This document shows positions 60,200 through 64,000 of a DNA stretch of 64,000 nucleotides, one piece after another. The notes below the pieces were generated by a model, which worked only from the letters and a program-made list of their open reading frames with translations, had not been told where the DNA came from and did no database searches. Positions within the stretch are counted from its first letter, which is position 1; each line of letters opens with the position of its first letter. The position numbers and the translations under genes are program-made. Source of the stretch: Vicugna pacos (taxonomy: Eukaryota; Chordata; Mammalia; Artiodactyla; Camelidae); the NCBI RefSeq assembly GCF_048564905.1, contig NC_133006.1:22474001-22538000 (forward strand), written 5' to 3'.

Positions 60200-61460
60200 G
60201 GAATGGGCAAAGCAACTGGGCAGACATAAGGGTCATTGACGCAGATGGGTCAGGCATGTTGGTGATTAGGTAAGGATGCTGCAGCCCACTTGCAGTTGTT
60301 CCTCCTTCAGAATACACATCCTCTTTTTATCCAGGGAGACTTAAGGAGAGGAATGTGTGCAGATCCAGTGTATATTACTGCAATTTTACTTCACCTAAGG
60401 ACCAGAAATGTATGTCTTTATTACTGGTGTGTGTATCTCTTCTCAAGGCTCCATCATTCCAACCATAATGCACCCCAATCATTCAATCCCGGTAGAAGTA
60501 CATTTCAGGCCAGTTTTCAGAAAAGCAAGTTATAGGAGAACATAACCAGAAAAGCATTGTTCAAAAGAGCATATACCTATTTTCTGGTGTTCATGAAGCA
60601 ATTAAACCTTAGACTAAACTAGTTAATAAATATTTGTAGCTACAGCTTTTGGTTCTCAGCTTAAGGAATATTTCCTTTTGTCCCTCAGTCTTAGGCTAAT
60701 ATTGATTGTGATTCTCTACAACCACCTGAAATTCATTCATTAAAAAGTCTTTTTTCTTATTTTTACAAAATTCCACAGCACATACCTGATATCTTGTTAT
60801 AAAATATCTTGTAGAAGAGTGGAGGGTAAAAGATCTCCCTTGTCACTTCCCCCTTCCCATTTAACTGCTTCCCAAAGGTGCACCGTGGCATCTATCCTTC
60901 TAGGACATTTCCTGTGCGTTTACATATTCAGGTGTATGGCAGGAAAAATTCTCAGACAACTAGGATTGTTTTGTCTTTCTGCTCTAAAGACAGATAAGGC
61001 ATTTCCCCTTCATGCCTTGGGTGAACAGAGCAAAGCTATGAAGATCAAAAGGTTAAGCTCTTGAATTTAAAATTTACCTTTGGAAACCATGGTAGAAGCA
61101 AGATGAACAAAAGGCCTCAATTAGTAAATATCTGAAGTCAATGCTTGTGCTGTAAGTGACAGATTTGGGAAGGACTCTGAATGACATTAGACCCAGTTTT
61201 CTTGCCTGGAGTTGATAAAAATCCATGGGTGGAGGAGACAGAGTGTCAGGGACTGCTCTGGAGGCCTTGATCCCTGTAATCCTTTTAAACTATGTCCCAG
61301 GTGTTTTTGTTTTAGTTTAAATAACTTGAATTTAAAAAACTGATCTACTAAGTTAGGGGACAAAAAAGGACACAGTGTATTTGGTTGTGCTATCCTTGAT
61401 ATAGGACTCATTTGGTTTTCTGTTGCTGAAGCCCACAAATTCCACAGCTGAAACTTTTGA
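60200..61460. other. Intergenic, no feature recognised
   Basis: Short frames only. Nothing assigned. Confidence 0.4.
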
Positions 61461-61469
61461 TCTATTTTA

Positions 61470-61690
61470 TGGTTTGAAATCAACTTTATTGAGATGTGAT
61501 TTACATAAAACCAATGGAAACATTTAAAATATTCAGTTTGATGAGTTTTGGCAAAGGTATATATACACTGTGTAACCACCACCCCAATTGATACATAGAA
61601 CATTTTTCTTATCTCAAAGGGTCTCCTTTTGCCCTTTTTTCAGTCAGTCCTCCTACCTTTTTGCATTCCCCTCTCTAAATACTTGCTAAT
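61470..61690 (-). mobile_element. L1 3' UTR fragment
   Basis: Minus-strand L1 ('aaatcaactttattgagatgtg', 'gtgtaaccaccaccccaatt' on the plus strand). Confidence 0.7.
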
Positions 61691-61699
61691 TTGATGTCT

Positions 61700-64000
61700 A
61701 ACACCATAAATTGATTTTGAAAAAAAAAAGAATATTTTCCCCATCCTCAGACTCATTTTCTGGGAAGCAAACCTAAATGTAAATGTATACATTTAATCTA
61801 ATTAAATAATCATAGGACATGCTTTTATTTTTTTTTAAAGTATTGGCTCTTGTAAACTTTAGACAATGCTGTAAATCATTTAACTTGGTTACTCCACTTA
61901 CTCTCTTGGTAAAAATTTAAAATTTCTCCTCTGGAAAGCTAAGATCAATAGTGATTATGTTCAACTATGAAGTTTCAACCTAAATGATTTTATAACTTTG
62001 GACTAATTTAAATTGAGTGAATTAATAGGTGAATTTTGATTACCTGCAAAATTCTTAAAAGAAAAGAATAATTCATAGAAACAAAGAAAAAAATTCTGAA
62101 TTACCAAGCAGTTTTTATGTATATACTTTTGTCCATACTTATTTTTTACAAAACTCAATTTAAGTGGTAAACTTAATGTGGTACACACATTAGTGTATTG
62201 AACGAATAAGATTAAATATATTTTTAAAGCTGAAGTTGAGCTTTTAAAATAATACTGTCATCTAACTATACATTTCTGTATATTTTAGACATATATAATG
62301 ATTAATTAAAATTAATAAGCAAAAAAAGGAGAAGACTTGTTCAAAATTGGTCTTGGAATATTCATTGTGCTCTTGAAGAGAGGTAGAAAAGGGTTTTTTT
62401 CCCCTTGAGTGTAATCAGCTCAGCCAGCAGCAATTTCTTATCAGAATACTCTTACTTAATATCTGGATAAATTTGAGTGCTTTCTGCTGACATTGTCATG
62501 TTCTTAAATCATTCTAAAACAAATAACCAAAAGTGTTTGAATTATGAGAGACCTAAAGCTTCTTGTAATTATTATGGTACCTTCTTCATATGTATTTAAA
62601 AATGGTTTATTGTCACTCTGGTTATTGGGACGGCGAAAGCTGTAACAATTGCTCACTCTCAAGTACCTGTCCACTTATATTAATTAAGTGGTCAGTTTCC
62701 TCTGAAAATTCTTTTTTGTTGCCTTTGTGAAGCCTAAACTCTGAATTGAAAATATGAAAGCTGTCAAGCTATCTTTTACTTAAAAAAGAAAAAAAACCAA
62801 AAAACCCCCCAAACCTTTTCCCATTAGGTAGCAACAACTACCCATTTGACCACTAGGTAGCGCCAAAGGCTTAATCTTTCATCATAAAATTAAGGTGGCC
62901 AGAAGTAATTAGGTACATTTGGCATGCTTTGTATACTTTAAATTAATTCTGTGCTATCAAAAGAGTTACTCTATGTATTGAATCCACAATGTGGAGAAAG
63001 CTGACAAAAAAAACAGGAGCTCAACCTTTCCTTAATGAATCTTGTCCAAGTAAAAATATTGTTAATGTGTGTTTTAATGACTATGTTTCAGAAAGGGTAA
63101 AAGCATATTCTTGTTTATATTCTAAGCCTGGCATCATGGTGATTTGAATATATTTATTTTAGAGAAGATTTTGTTTCTGGGTTTAAAATACCCTTGTCAA
63201 ATGGCAGGAATTCTAATCTGCACTTTTCAGACTGGACTAGAAGTCCTGGAGAGTTGCCAGCGCTCCTCACCGTCTAGAGTGTGTACTTACCTTCGGAGTA
63301 AGGGGTAGTCAGTCTTAGTGAAATTGTGAGCTCTCTAGATTCTAATCCTATTCCGATATTGTCGGTTACTGTGATAAATTAAACAGTGCCATCGGTCTTG
63401 TTACAAACTGATGTTTTCTCATGCTTGCCTGAAACTCTCTGCTATAAGCTGTCATCAAAAAGTAGATCTTCTGAGAGAAATAACAGAAAAGGACAATTTC
63501 AGAGGCCCCGTGGAAATGACTATCAGGTTTTCTTGATTCTTGGTATTGCAGAGAGTAGAATTATGAGAACAAACTTACCAGTTTAAGCTGACATTGCCAC
63601 CTCTTGACGCTTGTCAAACTGTACCAGGGGACTTAAAAATTGGAATTTATAGGGCTGTTTCAGTACAGGAGCAGATGAAATCATTAATGTAGTCTACCAG
63701 CTGCAGATGAATGGAACAAGTAATAAGACTGAATCAAACTCTTAACCAATATTTAATTATAGTGATTTAATTATAGTTGTTTTAGGATATTATTTTAAAT
63801 GTTCCATTTTCTGATGAGCATATGAGCAAACCAGTTTACTTTCTTATCTAGCTATAATCCTCAACTTTAGCCTATGCTTGTGGAAACTGAAACCAAATGT
63901 TTTTTTGAATGGTGTCTTGTTCCAATAGAACCTCAGAATTCAGGAAAAAATATCCTATGGTAATTCTTAATACAGACTACAGAGTATAAAAACTCAAGAA
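61700..64000. other. Intergenic, AT-rich, no gene
   Basis: AT-rich with no recognised gene or named repeat. It contains the CTCF-like motif listed separately. PSMB9, expected next by synteny, is not in the window. Confidence 0.45.
62849..62866 (+). promoter_or_regulatory. Candidate CTCF motif (forward)
   Basis: GACCACTAGGTAGCGCCA fits the CTCF core CCASYAGRKGGCGC with a single mismatch. It is the best of the three candidates in the window. Confidence 0.5.

Noticed and set aside
59847-60317. 156-codon minus-strand frame
   Set aside because: The translation is L1 ORF2 (endonuclease to reverse transcriptase region), not a host gene.
33066-64000. PSMB9, TAP1 or other antigen-processing genes expected by synteny
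   Set aside because: I looked for proteasome and ABC-transporter exons and saw none. They probably lie just beyond the right edge.
1-64000. CRISPR arrays, operons, phage or bacterial mobile elements
   Set aside because: Spliced MHC genes, SINEs and LINEs show mammalian nuclear DNA. Simple repeats here are microsatellites.

Overview
The window is mammalian nuclear DNA from the MHC class II region and almost certainly comes from a camelid (camel, llama or alpaca). The species clue is a tRNA-Ala-derived SINE of the tylopod vic-1 type, present in ten recognisable copies. Several copies have clean target-site duplications. The locus clue is two complete, spliced class II genes whose exons translate to the DM alpha and DM beta chains. 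Human BRD2, DMA and DMB lie in this same order and relative orientation. The window is written in the reverse of the usual human chromosome 6 direction, so DMA and DMB read on the + strand and BRD2 on the - strand.

Layout. At 1-600 is the likely 5' untranslated region of BRD2 (- strand), with a TATA/CRE/CCAAT/E2F promoter at 0.59-1.06 kb. A second GC-rich block at 3.4-4.4 kb is the likely upstream alternative BRD2 first exon. No BRD2 protein-coding exon is inside the window. From 4.6 to 16.3 kb there are only old repeats (L2, MIR, hAT elements, a few SINEs). DMA occupies 16.34-19.92 kb: an X-Y promoter module, five exons and a poly(A) signal, giving 261 codons. The DMA-DMB spacer (20-26.9 kb) holds L1 and MIR fossils. 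DMB occupies 26.93-33.07 kb: an X box with a weak Y box, six exons and a poly(A) signal, giving 263 codons.

From 33.1 kb to the end I find no protein-coding host gene. This part holds long minus-strand L1 remnants (37-42 kb and 58.4-60.2 kb), a Tigger1-type element, a hAT transposon carrying two SINEs (46-48.4 kb), two MaLR LTR fossils in opposite orientation, and an isolated CpG island at about 54.5-55.5 kb with no recognisable ORF. PSMB9 and TAP1, expected next by synteny, are not reached.

How the genes work together. DM alpha and DM beta pair into the non-classical class II molecule of late endosomes, which removes CLIP and edits the peptides loaded on classical class II molecules. Both genes carry the X-box element that RFX/CREB/NF-Y and CIITA use, so they should be co-induced in antigen-presenting cells and by interferon-gamma. 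BRD2 is a BET-family chromatin reader and an ordinary housekeeping neighbour. All calls come from reading the sequence and from remembered family sequences; no database search was run.
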